Assembly (NCBI GenBank): GCA_020744425.1
Contig: JAGMUV010000027.1
Coordinates: forward strand, 1-64,000
Length of the DNA stretch: 64,000 nucleotides
Reading direction: 5' to 3'
Source of the DNA: Dactylonectria macrodidyma
Taxonomy: Eukaryota > Ascomycota > Sordariomycetes > Hypocreales > Nectriaceae
Positions 1 to 12,000 of this stretch are shown here, piece after piece (position 1 is the stretch's first letter; every line of letters begins with the position of its first letter). The position numbers were made by a program, and so were the translations under genes. Under the pieces are notes generated by a model. The model saw only the letters and a program-made list of their open reading frames with translations, was not told the DNA's origin and did not search any database.

Positions 1-536
1 ACTTATCGCGAATGGCGCTTGATTTTCTCACGATACAACCAATGTCTGCTGAGTGTGAGCGTCTTTTCTCAGCAGCAGGTCGGATGGTGAACCCTCTGCG
101 CCACCAACTTGAAGCCCAGATTATCGGGATGTGTCAAGTATTGCGTTCATGGCTGAGGGCGGGTATTATTCATGAATTAGATCCCTTCTTTGTCTCGGTA
201 GACGAAGAAAAAGTCGACCTCGAATTGGCTCACATGCCGGATCAACAGCTTGAAGGATGGGCAACAAAGGGGCTCACTCAGGTGGTGGGCATTCAAGACG
301 AGATGGAAGCCAGTTGGAGATAAGTCTCACTTGGACGTTGGAATAAGGGACGTACGTGGGCAAGGGTTTGGGCAATAGCTTCACCATCATGACATCAAGA
401 AGAGAGGCACTTGCCAAATCCACCCAATTCACCCAATCCACGATAGCTTCCAGTGGATCCACTATATTCAGCGGATTATGATCTATCCACTCCACTCGAG
501 CAGCCAGTGGATTGAGTGGAGTGGCTTTCAACCCTG
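1..536 (+). mobile_element. hAT transposon, 3' portion (left part outside window)
   Basis: The right end of a hAT element. It contains the C-terminal transposase coding end (to 323), then about 200 bp rich in TCCACT/AGTGGA subterminal repeats (about 418-525), and finishes in a terminal sequence reading TTTCAACCCTG at 526-536, the complement of a CAGGGTTG-type hAT end. The left end lies outside the window, so the target duplication cannot be tested. The 50837-52056 element has a similar CAGGGTTGG end. Confidence 0.7.
3..323 (+). pseudogene. hAT transposase, C-terminal dimerisation domain (partial)
   Basis: The reading frame is open from the window edge; codons before the first ATG at 12 read L-S-R, which matches the residues before MALDFL in other hAT copies here (for example near 52313), so the protein starts outside the window. 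The segment has the hAT C-terminal dimerisation signature: MALDFLTIQPMSAECERLFS followed by a GRM block and an ICQVLRSW-like helix. In hAT transposases this region forms the dimer and completes the catalytic RNase H fold. It ends in a normal stop at 321-323. Whether the full gene is intact cannot be judged; by context it is probably a relic. Confidence 0.75.
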
Positions 537-2039
537 GTCACGGCTGCCTCCAATAGGTACACTCTCCAGCACCTTATCAACTAACATCGGCACATAGCTG
601 TGATGCTCGAATATTCACCTTGCACATTGGTACGGAGGGCCCTTTCAAAAGTCTTGTCCTGGCGCTAGTTCAAAATGGGTAATCTCATGTCTGTGGCTGG
701 GCCAAGTACATCAAGTACTTCCTCTGGGATCTTGTCCACTAAAGGCTGTTAATTTTATAGCACCTCACACTCACTATGCGACATTGTGGTCCCCCTACAG
801 CCCCTAAAACTGTAGGGGATGTAGCAGCTAACTTCCTGTGGCTGGATTCTGCACCTTGTATCCCAGGTAGCCGACAAGGATTGAGGGATGTGGCGCATTT
901 AGCGTTGGACAAGACTTTTGAAAGGGCCCTCCGTACACTGGATGGTATGGACAGGCACTGCCCCTGGCTTCAACGGAAGGTCATGACAAGGGATAGTACG
1001 ATGCATGCTTAGGGTGGCCAAGTAGTACGTATCCCGCGGTAAGCTTTCCCGAGAGTGGACGGAGACACGAGGTCCAGATCACATAAGGTAGGGTTCAGCT
1101 CGGCACTTGAGATTAGCCTAAATTTTTGACCATGACACAAGAGATGCTCTCGGGCCGAGACATGACTCATACTTCCAGTGGTGCAAGCGTAAATACTGCG
1201 ATTGGCTGTTGTAGGACACTAGCGCCGTTGGACCCGAATCTTGTCGTGACGACTGAGCTTCGCCTCATCTCTCGTCGTTATCTGATCGTGATTACAGCGG
1301 AGTCCATGGTTGTTTGTGCAAACAACCCCTCAACCGTCTCGTTCTCGTTCTCTGAGATATCTTGGGAGGAATCAAGATACGAACTCCCGCCTCCCCGACT
1401 GCAGAATCTCTATTCTTTCTACCAAACCCGGAAACCGATCGCCGTTGCCTGGCCACAAGTCCAGGCTAGAGACGCCGCCGTCGAGCCGTCTCTAAGATGG
1501 CAGAGGTCTCCACATTGCCAGCGGCTTAGTTAGCTTGGTTGGTTGTCAAGGTATGGACGCAAAGGTGGAGGTCGAGCCAACCATCATGAGTTTAGCCGAT
1601 ACTCTTACCCCGCTGAGATCACCTTGTCCTCCATCGTTAGGTTTGTAAGGCGCCGAGCTTCCGCGTTTGATGACAATGACGCTAGTGGATTTTAGTTTTT
1701 CGGGTTCGATCCGCAAACCAAGAGTTCAGTGAAGTGATAGCGGCGCATTTTTAGCGCTCCGTGCCCTTCTCTCGTAAACTGCTCCTTTTGGGTACTGCTC
1801 TCTCCATTCTTAAGCCATGGCAGTTTCTTGAAAAGATGCTTTCGGCCATACTCCGGACGAGGACTGACGTTTTCTTCGGCCATGCTGTCACCGAATCCGA
1901 CATCTGAGCCGCGTAGCGCGAGCCACCCCTAGTGGCAGTTTGGGGTCTTGCAGGCAATCCCGCGAAAGTCCCTTCCGAGCTACTCGGTAAATTTTAAAGT
2001 GGGTTGACGGACGATAACGATATTTAAGGCGGCCAATAC
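537..2039. other. Gene-free stretch
   Basis: I see no convincing gene here. Short open frames at 776-1012 and 1126-1533 resemble nothing I recognise and show no codon or intron structure that would support a gene. The only clear structure is a 30-bp inverted repeat (630-659 / 907-936) and a small hairpin at 792-818. Confidence 0.5.
630..936. repeat. 30-bp perfect inverted repeat enclosing about 250 bp
   Basis: Bases 630-659 (beginning GTACGGAGGGCCC) recur as the exact reverse complement at 907-936. Pairing fades on both sides. A second, smaller hairpin (CCCCTACAG at 792-800 with its complement at 810-818) lies between the arms. It could be a degraded MITE or fold-back element. I found no target duplication next to the arms. 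Confidence 0.6.
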
Positions 2040-2069
2040 ATGGGCACCCGGGCGCCCAAATGCCTTGTG

Positions 2070-2711
2070 CCTTTCGGTACGAAAGGTCTTCTTAAGCTCT
2101 GGCATTTTTCACCCCCGAAATTTGGCCCCCCCCTTGCAAAATTACCCGATTCGGAAGCGCAACTGCACCTTTTGTTGGCCCGGATTAATTCAGCCCGAAG
2201 GGCGTTTTGCCTTTCGGTACGAAAGGTCTTCTTAAGCTCTGGGATTCCACCCCCCAAAATTTGGCCCCCCTTGCAAAATTACTGCATTAAGCGATTACCC
2301 GATTCGGAAGCATAACTGCACCTCTTATTGGTCCGGATTAACCCCATCCGAATGCTCCCATAGGTGCAAATCTTTTCTCTTTTTCATTTGCCAATGCGCA
2401 CATATGAACTCTCATTCGCTCTCTAAGATTGTCTTATCAAAAAGCACGTGAAATGCACGTGAAATGCACGTGGGCCCTCTTGTCAATACGTACAACAACC
2501 GGCTCTTGTTACAAGCTTCGTATCGAAAGGCTACTCAGCGCAAGGGAGCCGCCAACTTGCCCACCACTCCCAGCTTCTAACTTCCAGCTTCTAACTTCTA
2601 TCTTCCAATTTCCAACTTCCAACTTCCAACTTCCAACCTCTAACCTCCCCCGGCGGACGTGCGCCTTCCCCTGTGCCTTTCGGTACGAAAGGTGCCTTTC
2701 GGTACGAAAGG
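2070..2711 (+). repeat. 5' monomers with 17-bp palindrome (LINE copy 1)
   Basis: The near-palindrome CCTTTCGGTACGAAAGG occurs exactly at 2070-2086, 2210-2226, 2676-2692 and 2695-2711, and with changes near 2520. It is usually followed by TCTTCTTAAGCTCTGG, then a C-rich AAATTTGGCCCCC tract, then ATTACCCGATTCGGA. The same module heads LINE copy 2 (4727-4743, 4836-4852). Tandem 5' monomers acting as promoters are known for some LINEs; that role here is inference. The monomers stay open in some frames but I do not treat them as coding. Confidence 0.7.
2571..2647 (+). repeat. CTTCCAA-type simple repeat
   Basis: An imperfect array of 7-8 bp units (CTTCCAA, CTTCTAA, CTTCCAG) lies between two palindrome monomers of LINE copy 1. 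A much shorter version sits at about 4679-4692 in copy 2, so the array is part of the LINE 5' region and has changed length between copies. Confidence 0.75.
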
Positions 2712-3112
2712 TCTTCTTAATAAGCTCTGGGATTTCCCCCCCCAAAATTTGGCCCCCCCTGGCAAAATTACCCGATTCGGAAGCGTAACTGCACTCCTAA
2801 TTGGTCCAATCCTCCCACTCTCATTGGCACATGTGGATGAACTTCGAATTCACCCTCCCCCGAGATCAAGTGTAGAGAAGTCTTCATTGGCTGGGATTTT
2901 TCTGTTAAGATTCACGTGAGGTTTACGTGAGCTTTTAATTTATAATAATGACGTTGCATTTGTCGTTTGCATTTGGTGAGATTCCTGCTTCTGCTTGAGT
3001 TAGGTGAAATCTATTACATTAGATCCAATTTTTAATATATGATATATATAGAGGAAACAGTGGATTGATTTTTCTCGAAATCTCATTATTGATCTCCATA
3101 CCTTTTGGAATA

Positions 3113-4056
3113 CCTGGTAGCCACTTGGCGGAGACTTTTGGTTTGTGGCGGATGTCTGGTGCTGCGAACCCCGCTTCAGACGTCATCATCGTCATAGAAC
3201 GCGAACCGGACGTTCCGAGCGGGGAACATCATCGTCTACTGCGTAAATGAGCCAGAACGACGAGGGCAATAGAATTGGAACAACAAGAACGTGATAGGGA
3301 ATGGGAGGAGGAGCAGGAGAGCAGTGAGGGAGCGTCGAGCCGTAACCGACCTAAGAAAAGGACGACGCCCAAGGCCGCTGGCAGCATGATCGAGGCAATC
3401 CAGAGCCTGAAACAACTCCTATAGCAAGACTTCAATAAGAAAATGGAAATTATAAATGCCGAGTTTCAGCTCGAGTTTACAAAGCTTCACGACCGTATGG
3501 CCGAAGTCGTCACGAGGACCACGGCCCAGATGGCACAAGAGTTATCCCAAGTCCGTAAGCAGCTTACCCAGGTTTGCAGCGAGCTGGAACTGTTGAAACA
3601 AAAAGGGTTACGCCCCAGAAGGCGATTGAGACTTATATTCAACAGGAACAAACCCGGCTACATTTGGATATCATGAACAATGCTCATGCAGCACGATCGC
3701 CTAGCCAGACATATGCGGATGCTGCCAGAATGACACCTGTTAGTATTACCACTCCAATTCCATCCACTGTTCAATCGGCAACCCCAGAACCGGTGTTCTG
3801 CACAGTAGGCACATCCAGGGTGCCCGAGGATCATATCGGAGATGCTACACCAGCAGTGCTTAGCAGGACCATTGAACAGGAAATGCGAACGTCTAGCGAC
3901 CAACCTAGTTGGCGTTGCGTTGTAGTGATCAGAGATGGACGAAATACCAACCGCCTGAGGACCATCATTAGGAACGAGGAAGAACTGAAGAGGATCAAGG
4001 CGATCATCGTGGCCAAGAACATTGTGGCTGACAGACAGACGGCACAGACCGTCTGA
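3113..4056 (+). pseudogene. LINE ORF1 (Tad1-like) relic
   Basis: In the ORF1 frame upstream of 3443 I read an E/R/K-rich stretch (near 3280-3420), a TAG at about 3422-3424 where a Gln codon would fit, and a coiled-coil-like segment (3443-3605; heptads around MAQELSQVRKQL). A frameshift near 3600 moves to the second frame (to 4056), which has a SQTYADAAR block and a C-terminal RDGRNTNRLRTII block followed by an acidic/basic helix. This is how Tad1-clade ORF1 proteins, RNA-binding gag-like proteins, look before their zinc knuckles. The knuckles are missing, so the relic is broken by a stop, a frameshift and a 3' truncation. Confidence 0.6.
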
Positions 4057-4150
4057 CAGACCGACTGAGTCCGTCTGCCAGACCGCAGGCCGACAGACCG
4101 GTCATTCTCATCAGACCGGTCGGTCTAGGGTAGTCTGGATCGGTCGGTTG
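4023..4150. repeat. Cluster of CAGACCG / CGGTCTG repeats
   Basis: About ten copies of CAGACCG, CGGTCTG or close variants in both orientations are packed into about 125 bp exactly where LINE ORF1 stops. This resembles the subterminal array of a hAT-like element, but I could not find a matching second end, so it may be a lone terminus. Confidence 0.45.
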
Positions 4151-4609
4151 GCCTAAATGGGCTACTGTTTCAGTGCCCCCATTGGTCCACTTCGCCCTTA
4201 GGAAGACGGGGAAGGTCTGTTTACTCAACCTGGCGCATCTGCACTTGCCAGAAAACTATTGAAAAAAATTCGCATCGTGCTCCGTACGTGCGCGTCCATA
4301 CCTGCATCTTGATATCTTGTAGGAGGACTTCGAGCTCCGTGCCGTCTATACCACAGTCTCTTGATCCCGTCTCAATTATTGACTCTGGCCCTATTGGCTA
4401 GCTCTTAGTTTCGCATTAAACTCTTCAAATCGTGCCTGCTCCCCAAAGCCTGCTGCGTACGTCTTATTGGCTACGCAAAAACAAAGGTAATACACACACG
4501 CGCCCTATTGGCCAAGTCTCTTTATCCACCCACCCAGAGCCGACCACTTAAAACCGCGCCCTCTTCTCAACACATGCAGCAACCCACTAGTAAAATAGCC
4601 ATACAGGCT
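4151..4609. other. Gene-free stretch
   Basis: No recognisable gene. Short frames on both strands have no family resemblance. The last part leads into the monomers of LINE copy 2. Confidence 0.4.
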
Positions 4610-5990
4610 CTTGTTGCAAGCTTCGTACCGAAAGGCTACTCAGCGCAAGGGAGCCGCCAACTTGCCCATCACGCCCAGCTTCCAACTTCCAACGTCCCCC
4701 GGCGGACGTGCGCCTTCCCCTGTGTGCCTTTCGGTACGAAAGGTCTTTTAAGCTCTGGGATTCTCTACCCAAAAATCGACCGCTCATCCCTGCAAACACA
4801 CCCCTGTCAAATTACCCGATTAGTCGAAATTTATGCCTTTCGGTACGAAAGGTCTTCTTAAGCTCTCGGATTTTCCCCCCCCGAAATTTGGCCCCCCCCC
4901 CTGCAAAATTACCCGATTCGGAGGTGCTTTTCACGTGAGATTCACGTGAGCTCTTACTTTATAATAATTTACCTCAGCAAGCTCAGGCCATTGTGGCTCG
5001 TGCCTACGGCAGCGGAGCACGCTACTCACGTGCGCTCCTCGAGCAAATGGCCTGAGGATTCTGTCCAGGTTTTTGGGCGCGTGCGGAGTTTTTTTCCACC
5101 AAATAGACTCCATCTTAAAACTCATTTTCAACCACAACCACAGGGCGTCCAGTAAATTGAAGACTGTCATTCGATTTATCTGCTTTTATTCTATAATTGA
5201 TTGAATTTTGGGCCATGTGAGCCCAAGTTCTGCGTTGTGAAAGTACGCGGTTTAACCAGGCTGTCTCTTCATCCCACCGAACTAGTCCAGATTGTAAGTA
5301 CACAGCTACTAATGGATGAGGATTTCGATGTGGTCGAGTCCACGACCCATCAGCGTTTTCCACAGGCCACACGATGAAATAGGAGGAAAAACTTAGTTTG
5401 TAGATAGAACATGCGTTGATGCACAATTGATTGAATTTTAAGATACTTGCGAAGTGTTTTGATGCGGTTATTGATGGATACGTAAGAACGTAGTCTCCAG
5501 AGTCACGAAAATAAGGTACAAAATTTCCGCAGAGCAGTGGGCGTATTGGACATGGCACTCAGGCCATCTGCTCGAGGAGCGCACGTGAGTAGCGTGCTCC
5601 GCTGCCGTAGGCACGAGCCACAATGGCCTGAGCTTGCTGAGGTAAATAATAATGTCGTTGCTCTTGTCGTGTGCATTTTGTGAGGTTCTTGCTTCTGCTT
5701 GAGTTAGATGAAATCTATTATATTATATCGGATTTTTAATATATAATATATATATAGGAAACAGTGGTTTGATTTTTCTCAAAATCTCATTATTGATCTC
5801 CTTTCTGACTTTTGGAATACCTGGTAGCCACTTCGCGGAGATGTTGGGTCTTTGGTGGATGTCTGGTGCTGAGAACCCCGCTTCAGACGTCATCATCGTC
5901 ATCGAACGCGAACCGGACGTTCCGGGCGGGGGACATCATCGTCCCCCTGCGTAAAAGAGCCAGAACGGCCGGGGGCAATGGAATCGGAAC
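4610..5990 (+). mobile_element. Tad1-like LINE, copy 2: 5' region only
   Basis: It repeats the 5' monomers (exact palindromes at 4727-4743 and 4836-4852) and the leader of copy 1, including the stretch around GTTCTTGCTTCTGCTTGAG and the start of ORF1 (open from about 5812). It is split at 4961-5653 by a MITE with target duplication, and similarity to copy 1 stops at about 5990, where the Helitron region begins. Confidence 0.65.
4969..5645. mobile_element. hAT-type MITE, 677 bp, 88-bp TIRs, 8-bp TSD
   Basis: Terminal inverted repeats 4969-5056 and 5558-5645 start TTACCTCAGCAAGCTCAGG and pair over 88 bp with one mismatch. The target duplication ATAATAAT is perfect (4961-4968 and 5646-5653), and LINE copy 1 supplies the uninterrupted target. 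An 8-bp duplication points to hAT machinery. The inside has an open frame on the minus strand (5115-5558, 147 codons) with no family resemblance; it overlaps the right arm and I do not call it a gene. Confidence 0.9.
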
Positions 5991-6057
5991 AAAGCACTCA
6001 TCATCTATCAATACATACCTGACTGTTCCTTGGATTTGCTATCTAAATTATAAACTA

Positions 6058-9000
6058 TTATTGCTCGTATTGTGCGGATGGGTGCAATAATGATAACCGG
6101 GCCTCATTTAATGTTCCCCCGCACAATTGGTCCAGCCTAGCCTCGCCATCAAACATTTCCTGTGGTATTTTATTCCCGACTATATCCTCCACACGCGCCT
6201 TTGACAGCAATATAATCCCATCCAGCGATTTGCACCGCGATAGCTGCACATACAGGCTGTACGGATCGCACTTTCCTGCCTCGAGTTGTCCAGTTGTCGT
6301 ATTCAGCTTTGTTCCGGTTCCTCGCAGCTCCAGCGCAACCTGGAGGAGGGTTTCGCCTTGGATTTTGTAGTCGGTGCATGCGAATGCCGCAGTGCAGGGA
6401 AGTCCTCGGCGGCTCACATTATGCCTCTGCCAAGGCCTCTTCTTGACCCTCTTCTTCTTCTCCATTGGTATTTGGGCACTCGTTGGAGTAAGCAGGATTG
6501 TGCCTGGCGGCATTTCATCGAATTCGAACTTCTTCGTTGACTCGGACGACAGGATGATGCCGGCAGGTGGTCCAAAGTGGAGGATGATATTCGGGGCCAG
6601 TTGATAGCCTGGGAATCTTTTGCTGTCTGGTGTAACTTCTAGCCCTGTGTACTTGGCGCCATTCACGAGCTTGAGGCCTGGGTTTATATTCATGGTCACC
6701 ACAACCGGCATACCAGGCACGAACATGAATGTGGCCGGCACACAGATCTTGCTGTCATCCCCGACGCTGGCCATGAGCGTAGCTTCTTCCTCCGTTACTG
6801 GTACTGTACTGGGTTTACCCCAACGGTGCTGGGGTAGAAATATCCGGACTGGCTTCTGGTGGTGCCTCTGGAAGGCCAAGACCGCATCCATGTTCAGGCA
6901 CCATCTGGTGCTGTTGAGGGGTGTAACTACTGTGATGCCCTTGCCCCATGGTATGGCTCGGCCTTCCTGAAAGCACCGGCTATTAAGAAGCTCCATGTCG
7001 GACTCGTCTTGCTGCCCCTGCCGGATCCGAGTCAGCAGCCGCTGCAGCTCCGGGTCCCCCGCTGCGCGCACCTGTTCGGTGAGCATAACGACGGTGGTAA
7101 ATCGAGCCCAGAGTGCGTGCGCCCTCATTTCGTCCGCAATCCTGAGGGCGGACCATGGCGTCAACAGCGACTTGTTTTGCACTGGGCGGAACTGGTGGAA
7201 ATCTCCTGATAGTAGCACCACTGGGATGCCGCCAAAATCTTGATTCGATCCCCGGGAGGCGCAAAGTCGCTTGTTGATGTCGGAGAGCGTCTGGAGGCCC
7301 AGCATGCTCACCTCGTCAATGATGAGCAGCCACTTTTCTCTCCATCTTCTTCGAGCATCACCGTCCACGTAGGTTACCGTGCTGCCATCGTCGGCATTGC
7401 TGCCGGATGCGTTGGGTTGCATCCCACAGGCGGAGTGAATAGTCACGCCGTTGATCCGCGCTGCTGCGGCCCCCGATGTCGCCGTCATAAGCAGCCTGTG
7501 CGATATGTCTTTGCTAGCGAACAATTCCGCCAACGCCTCGATGACCCTGGACTTCCCGGTGCCGCCCTCCCCACCCAGGAACTCGCATAGTTGTGCGTTA
7601 TCATTGTTCTCGACATTACTGCTATCAAAATTATCGCTGTTATCTTCATCCGGGGTGGTATCGAGATGGCGACACACTAAAAGGAAGGCGATTTCCTGCC
7701 GCTCGTTCAAGGTGAACCTCCTTGCAATCTCCCGACCGGCATGGAGGAATGTTGTCGACGGTCCAAAGGCGACCCTGGCACTGGGTCTCTGTGTGTTCCG
7801 GGTGTCTGTTTCTGACATTTCTATTACATCTTCTCCCGCGCCCGCGAAGACATGGTCCAGTGATGCTTCTGCGCCGGCAGCTGTGTTCTGCGTAATCTGA
7901 ACTCCGTCAGAGCCTCGGATTCTTTTCACAATTTCCTTGTCAGCTTGATCCTGCTTGCTCTTAATTCCTCTAAGCTGACGTTGCGTTGGGAGCTCGCTCT
8001 TGACTACCATGGTTGGCTGGTACTGCGCTGGGTTCTCTGCGGAAGCGACAGTCTCGACATCATCCGCAAAGTCGGTGATATCTGCTTGGGCTTCGCGAAG
8101 CTGATCTAGCATCTGCAAAAGATGCTCCGAACCAGCGGTCACCTGGTTGGGGGCTGTAGCACCTCGCACTGTCTCAATCAATCGGCCAAGCTGGCCAACC
8201 TGGTCTGGGCGATATGCTTTTACTGGGCCTGTAGGATCTTGCAGATCATACCCCATAGCGTCGATATCATCCAAAATGGCGTCGTCCCCCGCAGCCGCCC
8301 ACTGCTTTGCGTCTCGCCGCGCATCTTCCGCTGATCGCTTCAAGAGCTGGATATTGCTTGCGATAGTCTGGAGTCTCTTGGGGAGTCGCCGTCTCCAGTG
8401 TTCCCAGATTTCATTAATATCGCCTGATGATGCTGTAGTGAACTTCTCCCATGGCACAAAGAGTGCGAGGTGCTGTACTGCAGCTCTGGTGCTAATATTA
8501 GTGTATGCTTCTCGTTTATCTATCCCATCTGTTCTATGGTTTGTGCTTACCTGCGGTATCTGTCTGCGTTTGTGTCAATATCAAAGTCCATATCGAGAAA
8601 GCCGTTGATGCATGGCACTGCATACTTCCCCGGGGGTCTTAGAACCTGCACCCAGTCCCTCCCCGGCTTCCAGTTCCTTTCAAATTCTATCTTCACCAAC
8701 TCCTTGGAAGATGAATCTATCCTCTTTTGTAATGTAACAAGCGACACGTAGTCATAGAAGCATAATGTCTGCAGCACCTCTCCACGGTGGTGGTAGGCTT
8801 CAATGTATGGTAGCTTCTTGCCATCGCTTCCCACCAAGACCCTCTCCGCGCTGGCTTCCGCGTCGTTGCCGTTGCCATTGCCACCTATGTTCTCGATAGG
8901 TCGATCATCGTCGTCGCCTAAAGTGCTACTGCATTGCTGGAGATGCGGCCAGCGTCGGAGTATTGCCCAGTATATCGTTGTCATATTCACATATGACCAT

Positions 9001-12000
9001 TGTTTAGTACTCGAGAACTCACTTGGGTAATCCAGGAAGTGTGCAATCACCTCCACCTGTGATAACGGCCGCTCGGTGAATATTCTGTTGGCGATTCTCA
9101 TCAGGTACTGGCGGTTTATATTTGCCTTGGCTTCGTAGTTTGCGGTTGTTGCACCTAGCCCGACGGCGCTGGTTGTGCTGATACTCGGAAAGAGCTCTGC
9201 TGCTATGGCCACTCTCTTCCAGATCGGATCTTGGATTTTTGTGGCGTAGTTTGTCAAGTAGTATATCAGCGCTATTGTCTTGCTTTGGGTTCCGATGAAG
9301 GAGATGTCGTGATTGTGCCGCAACCCAACCGCCATTGGCTTGTTCCATCGGTTGATCATGGGATGTGAGCGTTGGAGCCGAAGTATACCATCCGCGCCAA
9401 ATTCGCTTTTTGTAAAGAGCTTCCAAGGCGCATGGAATCGACACGTGGGCTTCTTTTCTCCCTCCTTGTTGTGAGAGTATTTGACACAAGTTGCAGTGTG
9501 GACATGCATCTGGACCCTGCCCGCGCAAAAGTGGGCTTCATCGTCAAACTGTTCAGAGAAGCGCCCCGTATCGATCATCAAGTGGGATATGTTGTCGTAA
9601 ACTACCCTAGTCTCGCTCTCCTCACTAAATGCAGCGGATTCGTCCAGATCCTAGATAATAGTTTAGCTTCCGACCCCACATTGGCTTTCGGTCATATCAG
9701 TATATGAATGTACGTACCTCAGTGAAGACAGAATCGACATATTTCAGGATTCCTTCCCGTTCCATCGCCGCACTCTCATCATCCTCCCCGTTTCCATGAG
9801 CACCGATGAAGTTTCCGAGCTCCAAGTTCCCCTCGAGCCATAGCAAACCATGGACATGAAGAGCACCGCGTTCGTTGGTCTCGACAGCGGCAAAATACTG
9901 TCCAATCTGACCAAACACGGATTCCTCCCCAACCTTGACGTAATGCTCGAAGAACATCTCCACTTCGCGGTGGAAGAAAATGGCAGAGCTTATGGGGTCA
10001 GTTATTGCCAGCTTCACCCTCTCATACCTATCCTGGAGGGCCCGAAGCAGGGTTGCTTCCGCGGCATGACTGTCCTCCTTTCGGTATGCTGCCAGACGTA
10101 GTGTTACCGGGTTCGTGATATCGTTGGGGTTCAGCGTAAACCAAATTGCCGGTATACCGTATCTAATAATCAATGATTTGATCTTTCTGCGCATGGCCAG
10201 CCGCGACTCCTGCGACATAGCCTGCTTGTAGCCAAAATATGAGATGTATCGTAGGAGCTTTTTGATATCTTCATCTTGGGTACTCCCCCCAGCCTCTAAT
10301 TCATTTTGCACTTCTGCCAGCCTCTCAAGGGTTAACGACTGGATGATTCTCTCAACCTCGGGGAAGTCGTTCCGTCGCACGCTCACCATACTTACTCCTC
10401 TATTCCTAGACCGAACCTCGATGTTAAACACCAGGAATGAAAAGGCCGGGTGATTGGCAAAACGGCCACCATGTCGTTGCAGTACTTTCTTCATCCATGC
10501 GTGAAGTCCGAGGTTGCGTATCGGCGAAATCGCAGCCGCTCCAGTATTATCTCTACCGGTATCACGAACATGCCCTCTGAGCTGGAGACTGTTTTTCCAT
10601 AGGTCTGATTCCATTTCCTCCTTACATCGTGGCCCACCGAACCCGAATGGGAATAGTGTTGGGAATGCTTTTGCAAGATGCCAGAGATCATTAGTATCTG
10701 CAAACTCGTTGCCTCTTAAAATGTGGACGTATGGCTCAAGGTGCGGATCTTCCGTGTTCCTGGCTGGTTGGTTGGGCGGCTGTACTGGCGGATTGGCCTG
10801 CCCACCTCTAATTGTATCGATGGCAAATTGGATTTTGTCGACATCGGTTGCCTGTGGTGCTGTATCTAGTGGGAACATACCAGATGCAAGGATCTCATCA
10901 AGAAAGCTTCCCATGCCCTCATACTCGAGCTCCTCCCTACTGCGCTCATCATAGAGCAGGGGATCCTCGCTATAACTGACATCGTTCTCGTCGTGTGCTC
11001 TACCCAATTCATCCACAATCTGTTCGAGTGACTGAGGCCCGTTATCTTCCATTCCACGTTCTCCTGGGGGCACAATATGCGCTGTTCGCGTTTCTTCCCA
11101 AGCTGATGGCTCGTCTCTCTCTATCCTGTCATAGATTTGGCTCGGGACCCCGTGTGCAGGCTCTCCCCAGCTATCCAGCTCGTCTTTGTTGATCCTGATA
11201 TGTTGATAGTGGGGATTGAACTCTTTTAGCCACAGCAATGCCCGTTCCACAACTCCTCGCCGGACTGCGAGTAACTTGGACAGATCGCTGGGGGCTGGTC
11301 TCTGTGGCCCATGCCAGGATATATGGATGTCCTCCAAAGACTGCAAAAGCGGATGTGGCAATACTGTAGTAACCAAGTCTTGCACATTATTTGGAAACAC
11401 GGTTACATGGCCCTTTACGTGCCGTGCATATGCCGTGCTCTGTTTGGTGCTTTTTGTTACTTTAATTCTTGTAATAAAGCCGAAGTGAGTATTGAGTCCA
11501 ATCAGCCTCTCCTCGACTAATGTTAAGCCTTTGAGAGCATCCGGATACATGTGCTCGCAACCAAGTGCTTGATGCAAGTTCCCACCTCGGGCCGTATCGC
11601 CTTCGCGTATCTTGGTTGTACGAGTCTCGCAGCTCGATATAGCCCTGCCAATAGGGAAGCAATCTGGACAGGAATACGTCCGGCAGCTATCCTTCGCGGA
11701 GCTATTTGTCCACTCTTCCCAGCTAAGCTCTTTCATCTCTGCAGTGCTGATCTTCTGATAGCATACCATACATGTGTGTATGGGGAGAGTGTCAATATTG
11801 TGGAATGCTTGATAAAAGTCCATTGAGGTGGATACATTCCTCTCATGGGGAATCGGCTTACACCAAGCCTTTGTGTATGATATTCTTTCCTTCTCTTTAA
11901 ACTCGTCTTCCAGATGCTTAATAGCTGTTGCTAATGCCTGGGTTTTCTCGTCAGAAATGCTGTTCTGGGAGGTCCTGGCCTGCATTCGTTTTGGCCTCTC

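Larger units (their letters stand above)
2040..4056 (+). mobile_element. Tad1-like LINE, copy 1: 5' region and ORF1 only
   Basis: The segment has, in order, palindrome-bearing monomers (2070-2711), a CTTCCAA-rich tract, a 5' leader (about 2915-3250) and an ORF1 relic. The leader is repeated almost base for base at 4940-5990 (copy 2), which defines the element. ORF2 (endonuclease/reverse transcriptase) is absent. That is the reverse of the usual LINE fate, where the 5' end is lost, so the 3' part was probably removed by rearrangement near 4056. Confidence 0.65.

Noticed and set aside
1126..1533. Overlapping frames of 135 and 61 codons
   Set aside because: Two competing frames of equal quality and no family match.
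2040..2919. Several frames repeating PFGTKGLLKLW and KLPDSEA
   Set aside because: They are translations of the palindrome-bearing LINE monomers; the repeated DNA explains the repeated peptide.
5115..5558. 147-codon minus-strand open frame inside the MITE
   Set aside because: It overlaps the right terminal repeat, resembles no family I know and has no intron or domain signs; probably chance.
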